Positions 51,433 through 59,959 of a stretch of DNA of 64,000 nt are shown one piece after another (within the stretch, counting starts at the first letter, position 1; every line of letters starts with the position of its first letter). A program made the position numbers and the translations under genes. Source of the stretch: Clostridia bacterium (GTDB lineage: Bacteria; Bacillota; Clostridia; Christensenellales; Maliibacteriaceae); the NCBI GenBank assembly GCA_017431145.1, contig JAFRLQ010000135.1:62001-126000 (forward strand), read 5' to 3'. The notes under the pieces were generated by a model. The model saw only the letters and a program-made list of their open reading frames with translations, was not told where the DNA came from and did not search any database.

Positions 51433-53280
51433 ATGAAAAAGAATACATCTAAAAAAAGCAATAAAACGTTCTTATCAAAGCATTATCCTCTGTTGATAAT
51501 ACTTGCTTTGCTGGTGCTTTTGGTTGCGAGTGTTTCGATCTTGCTGAATCTTCGGAACAACGCCCCCATAGAATCAGATGATGATTATGTAACCGTTCCA
51601 GGAGGTCCCGATGGTTTTTACGCCTCCGATCAAGTCGCTTTCGGCGGTGACAGTGTCAGCAACGTTTCCATCAACAGTGTTCAGATGACGGCTGAGGAAG
51701 ATGCTTTATGTATAACTCTTGATTTTAAAGAAGAGAATTCAAGTTCTCAGGCTTCAACTGTTCTCAGTACTGTGGTACCTTTGTATTCTGTACAGGTGCT
51801 TCCCCAGCCATACAGACTGATGATTTTGATGGAAAGCGTATCGGACTGGACCTTTACAGCAAAAAAATCATGGCTTGACTTTGATTTAATCCAAGGCGCT
51901 TTTGTTGCTCCGCCCACAAACAGCACAAACGATAATCCTGCTGTAGTTTTTCAGCTTTCTAAAAATGTCATTTACAGAACAACTGAAGAAAACGGTGTTC
52001 TCCGCATTTATCTAAAGGAAGCACCTACCAATGATACAGCTCAGTATTATGCTTTGTTGAACGGTCTTACAAATTACACCTCAGCCAAACTCATTAATGC
52101 CACACCCTGCCTTTGTTCTGATGCTGTCCATGTTTTGCTGATCAGCAAAGGCTTCTCTTCCGCGGAAGCAGCGCAGTCATACTGTGAAGAAATAGCAGAG
52201 ACAGTTTCAAATGAGTTTCCTGGAAAGAGCCCTTTTATTCAAAGACTCGAGCCTGGACAGATGCCTGATTATCCAGACGGTCTGGACGAGGATGAGATGG
52301 CTTCTCTCCCTATCATCAGCCGCGACGGTGAATCCTATACCCTTCCAGTTTTCATGATTAACGGTATAATACTGTCTGCGGATCAGACATCAGCTCTTTG
52401 CGCTGTGCCATATTATGATGTTGCGGCATCGTCTGTACAATATGCCGAACAGCTGTATGAGTATCAAATAGAATCAGAAACCTACACTCCGATCAAAAAT
52501 GTCCTTTTCCATACTATTCTGATTGCCGCATATTCACCTGACGGCAATTACATTGCAATCCTTGACTTCATCAGCGAAGACAACCGCACGGACCTTTATC
52601 TCTATGATCTGCGCAACAGAGAATGCAGAATCATAAGCGAGTTTTCCGATTGTTTCATTTATGATTTCATTTGGGATGACGATTCACAGCTCTATGCCAT
52701 AATTGAAGACAATGACGGTGTTTCATCGCTGAACAGAATCGTTACATCCGGGCCAAAACTTGAAATAACACAAATCAATCAGTTGTCCTCTTCCGAAGGT
52801 ATGCTGGCATACCAGCAAGGTCTCCTTTATTTTTCCGATAAACAGGATGACGACGTTTCCCGTATCTTCGCACTCGATGTATCCGATCCGGAAAGCAAAC
52901 CAGTGCCAGTAACAGAAGGATCCCGTTTTTACATCACATCTGATTATTTGGTCATTGAAAGCCGGGACCGCATAAGGGTCTTTGATCAGGAAAAGGAAAA
53001 AAATGTGGAAGTGCTTCCCTGCGAATCACTTGTCTCTGTTGCATGTTTAAACAATTCAGACAATCTGATTCTGTCCGTCTCATCCGACGATAAAGCTGAG
53101 TTGTATGATTTGTATCTGTTTGATGCGCACACAGCATCATTCACATATCTGTGCTCAAGTTTCTGTAACGACTATCACGCTTTATCTGATAAGGAAATCA
53201 TTATCAACAGTTTTTATTCCACACAGAACGATACCGTTCCTGTAGCGTATTTATTTGAGATAAATCTATTTGATTCCTGA
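51433..53280 (+). CDS. Membrane-anchored beta-rich extracellular protein
   Basis: 615 residues. A Lys-rich cytoplasmic start (MKKNTSKKSNK), one membrane helix (about 18-40) and a long outer part. About 60-205 looks like an AMIN-type beta domain (VSDWTFTAKKSWLDFDLIQGAF). About 225-255 (VHVLLISKGFSSAEAAQSYCEEIAE) resembles a SPOR repeat. About 345-615 has WD/TolB-like beta-propeller strands (YSPDGNYIAILDF, DLYLYDLRNRECRI). AMIN and SPOR units bind cell wall, so an envelope role is possible; all three assignments are tentative. No SD is visible before the ATG, which lies at the predicted transcription start. Confidence 0.75.
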   Translation: MKKNTSKKSNKTFLSKHYPLLIILALLVLLVASVSILLNLRNNAPIESDDDYVTVPGGPDGFYASDQVAFGGDSVSNVSINSVQMTAEEDALCITLDFKEENSSSQASTVLSTVVPLYSVQVLPQPYRLMILMESVSDWTFTAKKSWLDFDLIQGAFVAPPTNSTNDNPAVVFQLSKNVIYRTTEENGVLRIYLKEAPTNDTAQYYALLNGLTNYTSAKLINATPCLCSDAVHVLLISKGFSSAEAAQSYCEEIAETVSNEFPGKSPFIQRLEPGQMPDYPDGLDEDEMASLPIISRDGESYTLPVFMINGIILSADQTSALCAVPYYDVAASSVQYAEQLYEYQIESETYTPIKNVLFHTILIAAYSPDGNYIAILDFISEDNRTDLYLYDLRNRECRIISEFSDCFIYDFIWDDDSQLYAIIEDNDGVSSLNRIVTSGPKLEITQINQLSSSEGMLAYQQGLLYFSDKQDDDVSRIFALDVSDPESKPVPVTEGSRFYITSDYLVIESRDRIRVFDQEKEKNVEVLPCESLVSVACLNNSDNLILSVSSDDKAELYDLYLFDAHTASFTYLCSSFCNDYHALSDKEIIINSFYSTQNDTVPVAYLFEINLFDS

Positions 53281-53298
53281 TTCGAAAATGGTTATAAT
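53270..53298 (+). promoter_or_regulatory. ctsR promoter
   Basis: TTGATT (53270-53275), a 17-bp spacer and TATAAT (53293-53298). Confidence 0.8.
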
Positions 53299-53304
53299 AT
53301 GAAT

Positions 53305-53321
53305 AGTCAAAGTAAGTCAAA
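53305..53321 (+). promoter_or_regulatory. CtsR operator
   Basis: AGTCAAA-GTA-AGTCAAA matches the tandem heptad (A/G)GTCAAA-N3-(A/G)GTCAAA exactly. It covers the transcription start, so CtsR should repress its own gene. Confidence 0.92.
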
Positions 53322-53335
53322 CGGAGGTGATTACA

Positions 53336-53815
53336 TTGGCTGTTCTGAGTGATAGTATCGAGCAGTTTTTGATTTCTCTGCTCAGTGACGAGGATTCACC
53401 CGTAGTCCTTGTTCAGCGCAATGAGCTTGCGAACTATTTTCGCTGTGCTCCTTCTCAGATCAATTACGTCCTTGCTACGCGTTTTACCGTTGAACGCGGT
53501 TACACCGTTGAGTCCAGACGCGGCGGCGGCGGATACATCCGTATTGTCAAGATCAATCTCGATCGCAACTCGTATCTGAAGGATCTGATTGAAAACAGCA
53601 TCGGAACGGAAATGTCTCAGGATGCGGCAAATACAATCCTGCTTAGACTGTTTGAAACAAAATGCATTTCTCAGGACGAGTACAGATTTTCTCAATCACT
53701 CCTGTCTGATAAAGCGATTGGGGTTCCTTCCCCGATCAAGGAGCGAGTCCGAGCCAATCTTATCCGGCAAATGGCGATTAATTGGCTGCAGTCAAAATCG
53801 ATGCCGCAGACATAA
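53336..53815 (+). CDS. ctsR: Class III stress-gene repressor CtsR
   Basis: 159 residues. It represses clp and other stress genes until heat inactivates it. The winged helix with ELANYFRCAPSQINYVLATRFT and the thermosensing RGGGGYIRI glycine loop are conserved, followed by the C-terminal dimer domain. The start is TTG behind GGAGGTGAT; a GTG three codons upstream is inside that SD. In most Firmicutes it leads mcsA-mcsB-clpC; here it is followed by a terminator and a MATE gene. Confidence 0.96.
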   Translation: MAVLSDSIEQFLISLLSDEDSPVVLVQRNELANYFRCAPSQINYVLATRFTVERGYTVESRRGGGGYIRIVKINLDRNSYLKDLIENSIGTEMSQDAANTILLRLFETKCISQDEYRFSQSLLSDKAIGVPSPIKERVRANLIRQMAINWLQSKSMPQT

Positions 53816-53831
53816 AGCAAGTTCAAGAACG

Positions 53832-53868
53832 AAAGCCTGGTTCCGCTATAATAATGAACCGGGCTTTT
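53832..53868 (+). terminator. Terminator of ctsR
   Basis: AAAGCCTGGTTC (53832-53843) pairs with GAACCGGGCTTT (53856-53867) with one mismatch, then a short T-tract. Confidence 0.75.
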
Positions 53869-53871
53869 GTA

Positions 53872-53900
53872 TTGCACTGAAACCTGTTCATCTTTATAAT
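53872..53900 (+). promoter_or_regulatory. Promoter of the second MATE gene
   Basis: TTGCAC (53872-53877), a 17-bp spacer and TATAAT (53895-53900). Confidence 0.7.
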
Positions 53901-53934
53901 TCAAACGAGACTAATACATTGATTTGGAGTCATC

Positions 53935-55332
53935 ATGGAACGAACTGCCGAAAACAAAATGGGTGTAATGCCCGTAAACAAACTTCTGATTACGATGAGT
54001 CTGCCGATGATCATTTCCATGATTATTCAGGCCCTTTATAACATTGTTGACAGCATTTACGTTTCACAGATCAATGAAGCCGCACTGACTGCCGTTTCAC
54101 TGAGCTTTCCCATACAGAACCTCATGATCGCCTTTGCCACCGGAACATGTGTCGGTGTCAATGCTCTGTTGTCGCGTAGTCTTGGTGAAAAGAATTTCAC
54201 GCTCGTCAACAAAACCTTTTCTTCGGGAGTTCTTTTGACGCTGATCAATATCTCTGTTTTTATGTGTTTCGGTTTTTTGTTTACCAGACACTTTTTCCGT
54301 GCGCAGACAGACATCACAGAAATCGTTGATAAAGGAAGCGATTATCTTTTTATTGTTACCACTTTATGCTTTGGCATTTTCGGTGAGATCCTTTTTGAAC
54401 GTTTGCTTCAATCGACCGGAAAAACTCTTTTTTCCATGATCACACAGGCAACCGGCGCGATCACCAATATTATCCTCGATCCGGTTTTGATCTTTGGCCG
54501 CTGGGGTTTCAAGCCAATGGGCGTCCGTGGTGCGGCACTGGCTACGGTTACCGGCCAGATTATCGCAATGATTCTCGCGGTTCTTTTTCATTTCCTCTTT
54601 AACCATGAAGTAAAACTTGATCTGAAGCATGCAGGTATCGACGGCCGCGTTATCGGTTTGATTATGAAAGTCGGGATCCCGTCTATTGCTATGGTATCCA
54701 TCGGTTCCATTATGAATTTCGCAATGAACCAGATTCTTCTTTCTTTTGTATCAACCGCTGCGGCTGTATTTGGCGTATATTTCAAACTGCAAAGTTTCGT
54801 CTTCATGCCTGTTTTTGGATTGAACAACGGACTGATACCGATCATCGCATACAACTACGGTGCAAGATCATTTGAAAGAATTAAAAAAGCAATCCTATTT
54901 GCAGTAATTTACGCGGTATCCATTATGATTCTCGGATTCCTCGTATTTCAGATTTTTCCTGACTGGCTGCTTGGATTGTTTGATGCATCAAAAGAAATGC
55001 TTGCGCTCGGCAGGCCTGCATTGCGCATTATCAGTTTCAGTTTCCTGCTCGCAGGTTTCTGCATTGTCGTCGGCTCTGTTTTTCAGTCGCTTGGCAACGG
55101 CTTATACTCTCTGATCGTTTCAATTGCGCGCCAGCTTCTGGTATTAATACCCGTCGCATATCTGTTATCCCTTACCAATCAGGTACGTTTCGTCTGGCTT
55201 GCATTTCCGATAGCAGAAACTGTATCATTTGCAGTATCAGCTTATTTGTTTAAGAGGATCTATTCGGAAAAGATTCTTCCATTGAAGTATTTGAGCAGAC
55301 ACGACCTGACCGAAGATACAACACAAGCATAA
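53935..55332 (+). CDS. MATE-family efflux transporter
   Basis: 465 residues, about 12 membrane helices. The N-terminal MSLPMIISMIIQALYNIVDSIYVS and AVSLSFPIQNLMIAFATGTCVGVNALLSR segments are typical of the DinF/MepA-like group of MATE proteins. It exports drugs or metabolites using an ion gradient. It is clearly different from the MATE protein encoded at 46602-48011. GGAG precedes the ATG. cdsA follows 11 bp later. Confidence 0.92.
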   Translation: MERTAENKMGVMPVNKLLITMSLPMIISMIIQALYNIVDSIYVSQINEAALTAVSLSFPIQNLMIAFATGTCVGVNALLSRSLGEKNFTLVNKTFSSGVLLTLINISVFMCFGFLFTRHFFRAQTDITEIVDKGSDYLFIVTTLCFGIFGEILFERLLQSTGKTLFSMITQATGAITNIILDPVLIFGRWGFKPMGVRGAALATVTGQIIAMILAVLFHFLFNHEVKLDLKHAGIDGRVIGLIMKVGIPSIAMVSIGSIMNFAMNQILLSFVSTAAAVFGVYFKLQSFVFMPVFGLNNGLIPIIAYNYGARSFERIKKAILFAVIYAVSIMILGFLVFQIFPDWLLGLFDASKEMLALGRPALRIISFSFLLAGFCIVVGSVFQSLGNGLYSLIVSIARQLLVLIPVAYLLSLTNQVRFVWLAFPIAETVSFAVSAYLFKRIYSEKILPLKYLSRHDLTEDTTQA

Positions 55333-55343
55333 ATGGTGATCAT

Positions 55344-56150
55344 ATGAAAACTAGAATCCTTGCCGTAACCGTTTTCCTTGCTGTACTGCTGGTTTTTCTT
55401 CTTTTAGGCGTATACACGCGCGTTGCCTTTGGCATTATCTGCGGTTTGATTTGTTCGTTTGAAATAACGCGAGCTGTTAAGTCAAAGCATCCGACGGTCC
55501 AGCCATGGGTATGCTATGTTTTTACTGTTGTATCAGGATTGCTTGTTCTATTCGGACTCTATCAGTGGATTCTTTATGCACTGTTTTTTTTGATTCTTAT
55601 CTCCTTTTCAGTATCTGTCATATCACCGAAGCATCATCCAAGTGATGTACTCATCACGCTGGGCATGCTGTTTTATCCTTTGTCACTGATCCTCATGATG
55701 ATTTTTATTCTGACGTTACCGAAACCCGTTTGGTATACAGTAATCATTTTAGGATCGGGGTCGGCAGCTTTTTGCGATGCGTTTGCGTTGTTCGGCGGAA
55801 TGGCTTTCGGGAAGCACAAACTCGCTCCGTTAATCAGTCCGAACAAAACGATCGAAGGCTCTGTCTCCGGCTCTGCTTCGACAATACTGTTGGGTGTTCT
55901 TCTCTATTTCCTTTTTAATAAACTCAACATCATTGAGATTGCCTTGTGGAAAACAATTCTTATTTGTTTCCTCAATTCCATCGTCGGACAGTTTGGAGAC
56001 CTGATCGCATCCGCCATTAAAAGAGAGTTCGCCATTAAAGATTACTCTAAGCTTATTCCCGGTCATGGTGGTCTAATGGACCGTCTCGACAGTCACTTTT
56101 TCACAATACCTCTATCTTATCTGCTTTTAACGCTGTTATCTGTAATATAA
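55344..56150 (+). CDS. cdsA: Phosphatidate cytidylyltransferase
   Basis: 268 residues with about seven membrane helices. It makes CDP-diacylglycerol from phosphatidate and CTP. The family signature is spread over SPNKTIEGSVSG (about 168-179) and GQFGDLIASAIKRE...IPGHGGLMDRLDS near the C-terminus, including the two catalytic Asp residues. In most Firmicutes it sits with uppS and dxr; here it follows a MATE gene. It is closed by a bidirectional terminator. Confidence 0.93.
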   Translation: MKTRILAVTVFLAVLLVFLLLGVYTRVAFGIICGLICSFEITRAVKSKHPTVQPWVCYVFTVVSGLLVLFGLYQWILYALFFLILISFSVSVISPKHHPSDVLITLGMLFYPLSLILMMIFILTLPKPVWYTVIILGSGSAAFCDAFALFGGMAFGKHKLAPLISPNKTIEGSVSGSASTILLGVLLYFLFNKLNIIEIALWKTILICFLNSIVGQFGDLIASAIKREFAIKDYSKLIPGHGGLMDRLDSHFFTIPLSYLLLTLLSVI

Positions 56151-56162
56151 AAACACTGCCAC

Positions 56163-56209
56163 AAAAAAAGTACCCCCGTTTCTTAACAAGTTAACGGAGG
56201 TACATTTTT
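56163..56209. terminator. Bidirectional terminator between cdsA and the sugar operon
   Basis: GTACCCCCGTT (56170-56180) pairs with AACGGAGGTAC (56193-56203) with one mismatch. It has an A-run on the left and a T-run on the right, so it works for both converging genes. Confidence 0.88.
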
Positions 56210-56236
56210 GTTGTCGAGCAGCGCATTCACTGCTCA

Positions 56237-57802
56237 TCAAAGTGATGCGATCGCTTCCTTCTCAACCGGGAGTGCACGTTTGTACCTTGACAGGTACACA
56301 GAGAACCCGGCAATGTCCGCATCTGTGGCCATAATGGTAGATTCATTACAATCCGCAAAAACCTTTTCCTCAAGGAATTGTTCCAGTGTAACGGTTTTGT
56401 CGTCTCTCATTTCAAACGCAGCCAGGACAGCCATTCCATACGGTCCGCCTTCAGCTGCTGTTTCCATAACCGATACCGGCGTACCAACTGCTGCGGAAAG
56501 CATTCTCTGCCCTACTATCGGTGTCTTGAAATATCCGCCGTGTCCGTATATCTTCCGGATCTGAACTCCTTCTTTCTGAAGGATGTCAAGACCGATCTTC
56601 AGTGTAGCAAGCGCTGACAGCAGATGATTTCTCATAAAATTCTGGATCGTCAGTTTGCTGCTTGCTGTCCGGAGGAAAATAGGTCTTCCCTCGTCCAAAT
56701 CCGTCACACCTTCACCGGAGTAGTAGTTAAAGCTCAGAAGTCCTCCGCAGTCGACATCTCCCTCTAAGGCACATTCAAACAATTTGGTATACAAATCATT
56801 CTTCGACACTTCATACCCGAACACGGATATTGCCTGTCCTATCATCTCTACCCATGCATTGATATCCGATGTACAGTTATTGCAGTGAACCATTGCAACA
56901 GGCTTTCCGTCCGGTGTCGTAACCATATCGATTTCGCGATGGACGTTCAGTTTCTTATCAACAACAATCATTGCAAAATCCGACGTTCCTGCAGATACAT
57001 TTCCCGTCTGTACGGTTATCGAATTTGTCGCCACCATGCCTGTTCCGGCATCACCTTCGCACGGTGCAAACGGAACACCCGCTTCAAGATCACCTGAGAT
57101 ATCGAGGAACGCAGCGCCTTCATCTGTTAACTGCCCTGCATCTTCTCCGGCAACCGCGACACTCGGAAGCACCTGTTTCAGATCCCACGCAAATCCCCTT
57201 CCTGAAATCAAGAGGTCAAATTTACGCACCATCTCTTCATCATACTGCATTGTGTCAGAATTGATCGGGAACATACCGGATGCTTCGCCAACACCAACAA
57301 CAAACTTACCGGTAAGTTTCCAGTGAATGTATGCCGCCAGCGTGCACAGTCTGTAAATACGCGGAACATGTTCTTCTCCGTTCAGGACAGCCTGATAAAG
57401 ATGAGCAATGCTCCACCTCTGCGGAATATTAAAACCAAACAGATCGGTCAATTCAGCAGCCGCCTCACCGGTGATTGTATTTCTCCACGTACGGAACGGA
57501 CAAAGCAGTTCTCCTGTTTCATCAAAGGGCATATATCCGTGCATCATTGCGGAGACGCCAATGGCACCAACTGTTGTCAGTTTACAGGGAAAACGTGCTT
57601 CAAAATCCTTTTTCAGGTCTGCATAGCACTTCTGCAGTCCTTCATGGATCTCATCAAGCGAATAGGTCCAAATACCATTCAGCAGCTTATTCTCCCATTC
57701 GAAACTACCTTGCGCTATTTGGGCGAAATTTTCATCGATAAGAACCGCTTTGATCCTGGTAGACCCAAGTTCAATTCCAAGTGATAATGCCTTTAAATCC
57801 AC
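56237..57802 (-). CDS. FGGY-family carbohydrate kinase
   Basis: 521 residues. ATP-dependent sugar kinase with the two-domain actin-like fold. N-terminal LGIELGSTRIKAVLID is the first phosphate loop; the second, CEGDAGTGMVATNSI, and GNVSAGTSDFAM are in the middle; GHGGYFKTPIVGQ is near the C-terminus. It is distinct from the xylulokinase encoded at the head of this operon and probably acts on a ketopentose or 6-deoxyketose formed by the neighbouring isomerase. The start is GTG behind AAGGAGG, 11 bp after the isomerase gene. Confidence 0.88.
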   Translation of the reverse strand: MDLKALSLGIELGSTRIKAVLIDENFAQIAQGSFEWENKLLNGIWTYSLDEIHEGLQKCYADLKKDFEARFPCKLTTVGAIGVSAMMHGYMPFDETGELLCPFRTWRNTITGEAAAELTDLFGFNIPQRWSIAHLYQAVLNGEEHVPRIYRLCTLAAYIHWKLTGKFVVGVGEASGMFPINSDTMQYDEEMVRKFDLLISGRGFAWDLKQVLPSVAVAGEDAGQLTDEGAAFLDISGDLEAGVPFAPCEGDAGTGMVATNSITVQTGNVSAGTSDFAMIVVDKKLNVHREIDMVTTPDGKPVAMVHCNNCTSDINAWVEMIGQAISVFGYEVSKNDLYTKLFECALEGDVDCGGLLSFNYYSGEGVTDLDEGRPIFLRTASSKLTIQNFMRNHLLSALATLKIGLDILQKEGVQIRKIYGHGGYFKTPIVGQRMLSAAVGTPVSVMETAAEGGPYGMAVLAAFEMRDDKTVTLEQFLEEKVFADCNESTIMATDADIAGFSVYLSRYKRALPVEKEAIASL

Positions 57803-57813
57803 AGTTTTCCTCC

Positions 57814-59283
57814 TTAAAACGGGTTCTCCGTATCATAGCGCATTCCGGCAGGTTGATTGAACGCAATGTCTTTGATTCCGAAATACTTGAACACTTCAAA
57901 CAGTTCGCTTCCGCAGTGTCTGAATGCCACGGCCCCATGATGCGGATAGTGTTTTTCAATAAGCACATGGCGGTAGAACCTGCCCATTTCATGGATGGCA
58001 AAAATACCGATTCCACCGAAAGAAGTGGTTGCTACAGGCAGAACTTCCCCTTCCGCGATATAAGCCCGGAGAGTGCCGTGACTGTCACATTGAAGCCTGA
58101 AGAAAGTGATCTCTCCGTCTTTGATATCACCCTCAAGTGTTCCTCTCGTAAAATCAGGTGCGGAACCTTTGGGCTCCAGCAGTCTATGCTGGATCAACTG
58201 ATACTTCAACGCTCTGTCGTCGCACATTTTGCATACAGGCGTATTCCCGCAATGGAACCCCATAAACGTATCGGTGAGTTTGTAATCATAGGTATTCCGG
58301 ATTTCCGCATCATAGATGCTCTTTGGAACAGTATTGTTGATGTCCAGGATCGTGACGGCATCCTCAGTTACGGCAGCCCCGATAAATTCGCTCAATGCAC
58401 CGTAGATATCAACCTCACAGGAAACGGGTATTCCTTTTGCCGCCAGTCTGGAATTAACATAACATGGCTCAAACCCAAACTGCTGCGGAAATGCCGGCCA
58501 GCATTTATTCGCAAAGGCAACATATTTCCTCGCGCCTTTATGCGCTTCCGCCCAGTCAAGAAGCGTCAGTTCATACTGTGCCAGCCTGTCAAGCATCTCA
58601 GGATAATTGTTTCCTGTGGCACCGAGTTCCGCTGCCATATCCTCAACGACACCCGCAATCCGCGGATCGTCCGCATGTTCCTTGTAAGACACCAGAAGAT
58701 CAAGTTCAGAATTCTCTTCGATCTCAACTCCGAGCTCATAAAGCCCCATGATCGGTGCGTTGCACGCATAGAAGTCCTGAGGGCGAGGTCCGAAAGTGAT
58801 GATTTTCAGATTCTTCACGGCAAGAATTGCCGCTGCAATCCGTTTGAACTTCTGAATCATCTCTGCGATTTCTTCAGCATCGCCAACAGGCTGCTCCGGA
58901 ATATATGCTTTGATCCCGCGCATATCAAGATTATAGGAACAGTTCAGCATACCGCAGTACGCATCTCCTCTTCCATTGATCAGGTCTCCATCCCCTTCGG
59001 CTGCTGCAACAAACATACATGGGCCGTCAAAGCGCTGTGCAATAATCGTTTCTGGCGTCTCAGGGCCGAAATTGCCAAGGAAAATGACCAGAGCATTGCA
59101 TCCGGCTGCCTTGACATCTTCAAGCGCCTTAAGAGCGTCGGTTTCATTCTCAACAGTTATTTCACACTCATAGACACCATCTGTTTTGGCAACAATATTC
59201 TTTCTTCTCTTGGTTGACAGTTCTATCGGAAAACAATCACGCGAAACTGCAATGATACCGGTTTTTACGTTTGGAAGGTTCAT
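57814..59283 (-). CDS. L-fucose/L-arabinose isomerase-family protein
   Basis: 489 residues of COG2407, Mn2+-dependent aldose-ketose isomerases. The N-terminal KTGIIAVSRDCFPIEL and the NALVIFLGNFGPETPETIIAQ segment are family-like, and the C-terminal part carries EGDIKDGEITFFRLQCD and the final RHCGSELFEVFKYFGI. Family members convert L-fucose, D-arabinose or L-arabinose; the substrate is not readable here. It lies between a DUF4867 gene and an FGGY kinase gene in one operon, so its ketose product is probably phosphorylated by that kinase. Confidence 0.85.
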   Translation of the reverse strand: MNLPNVKTGIIAVSRDCFPIELSTKRRKNIVAKTDGVYECEITVENETDALKALEDVKAAGCNALVIFLGNFGPETPETIIAQRFDGPCMFVAAAEGDGDLINGRGDAYCGMLNCSYNLDMRGIKAYIPEQPVGDAEEIAEMIQKFKRIAAAILAVKNLKIITFGPRPQDFYACNAPIMGLYELGVEIEENSELDLLVSYKEHADDPRIAGVVEDMAAELGATGNNYPEMLDRLAQYELTLLDWAEAHKGARKYVAFANKCWPAFPQQFGFEPCYVNSRLAAKGIPVSCEVDIYGALSEFIGAAVTEDAVTILDINNTVPKSIYDAEIRNTYDYKLTDTFMGFHCGNTPVCKMCDDRALKYQLIQHRLLEPKGSAPDFTRGTLEGDIKDGEITFFRLQCDSHGTLRAYIAEGEVLPVATTSFGGIGIFAIHEMGRFYRHVLIEKHYPHHGAVAFRHCGSELFEVFKYFGIKDIAFNQPAGMRYDTENPF

Positions 59284-59307
59284 TCTCTCATACCTCAGAT
59301 CTTTTTT

Positions 59308-59946
59308 TTATGCAATATCCTGTGCAATATCAATGTTCTCACCGATCAGGCCGACATATGCACCGTTCTTCGCCTCGAATGTATCCGGGTGCGCGATAAG
59401 CCATTTGTTGCATGCGGCAAGCCATCTGTCTTCATAATTGAACTCGCTGATATCCGGTTTGTCGGTATTCGTACCATAAGGAAGTACCACAGCAACACGG
59501 AAACCTCTTCCGATATCTGTGCTGCAGGGAGCATAATGCAGAGTCGTAGCATACACTTCGATCATCACACCCGCCGGCACACGGAATGCTTTGATCTTGG
59601 ATGTTTCAAGTTTTCCGTCAATGATCTCATCCTGTTTCCCGAGAAGAAGGATAAAATCTTCAGTTCCCAGATTGACCTCACTGTCTCTGTGATATTCGAC
59701 ACAATTGAGCTTTGTGTTGTATCCCCAGCACATTCCCAGCTCAACAGGCATTCCTCCATACACGTTTTTCTTCAGAAGTTCAAAAATCGCGCAGTTTTCA
59801 AGCACATCGATTCCCGGTCGATATTGAACGCCTGCATCCGGCATCGGAACAGACTTCATTGCCGCAAGCAGTTCCGAAACGTCATAGCCTTCGATGACCT
59901 TCCCATAAGGTCTGAATTCCTCATCGTAAACACTGTAAATCTTCAT
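59308..59946 (-). CDS. DUF4867 family protein
   Basis: 212 residues beginning MKIYSVYDEEFRPYGKVIEGYD, the pattern of DUF4867. The middle part (FRVPAGVMIEVYATTLHYAPC) looks like a cupin-type beta barrel with a possible metal-binding His/Glu set (ELGMCWGYNTKLNCVEYH). Members occur in sugar operons with isomerases and kinases; a sugar epimerase or isomerase role is inference. AAGGAG precedes the ATG. Confidence 0.78.
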   Translation of the reverse strand: MKIYSVYDEEFRPYGKVIEGYDVSELLAAMKSVPMPDAGVQYRPGIDVLENCAIFELLKKNVYGGMPVELGMCWGYNTKLNCVEYHRDSEVNLGTEDFILLLGKQDEIIDGKLETSKIKAFRVPAGVMIEVYATTLHYAPCSTDIGRGFRVAVVLPYGTNTDKPDISEFNYEDRWLAACNKWLIAHPDTFEAKNGAYVGLIGENIDIAQDIA

Positions 59947-59959
59947 TTAGTTTCTCCTT

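Noticed and set aside
53844-53855. TATAAT in the loop of the ctsR terminator as a promoter
   Set aside because: No suitable -35 was seen; a better promoter lies at 53872-53900.
57781-59217. Long plus-strand open frame opposite the isomerase gene
   Set aside because: It lies wholly antisense to a well-matched isomerase gene, has no domain motif and reflects codon bias of the real gene.
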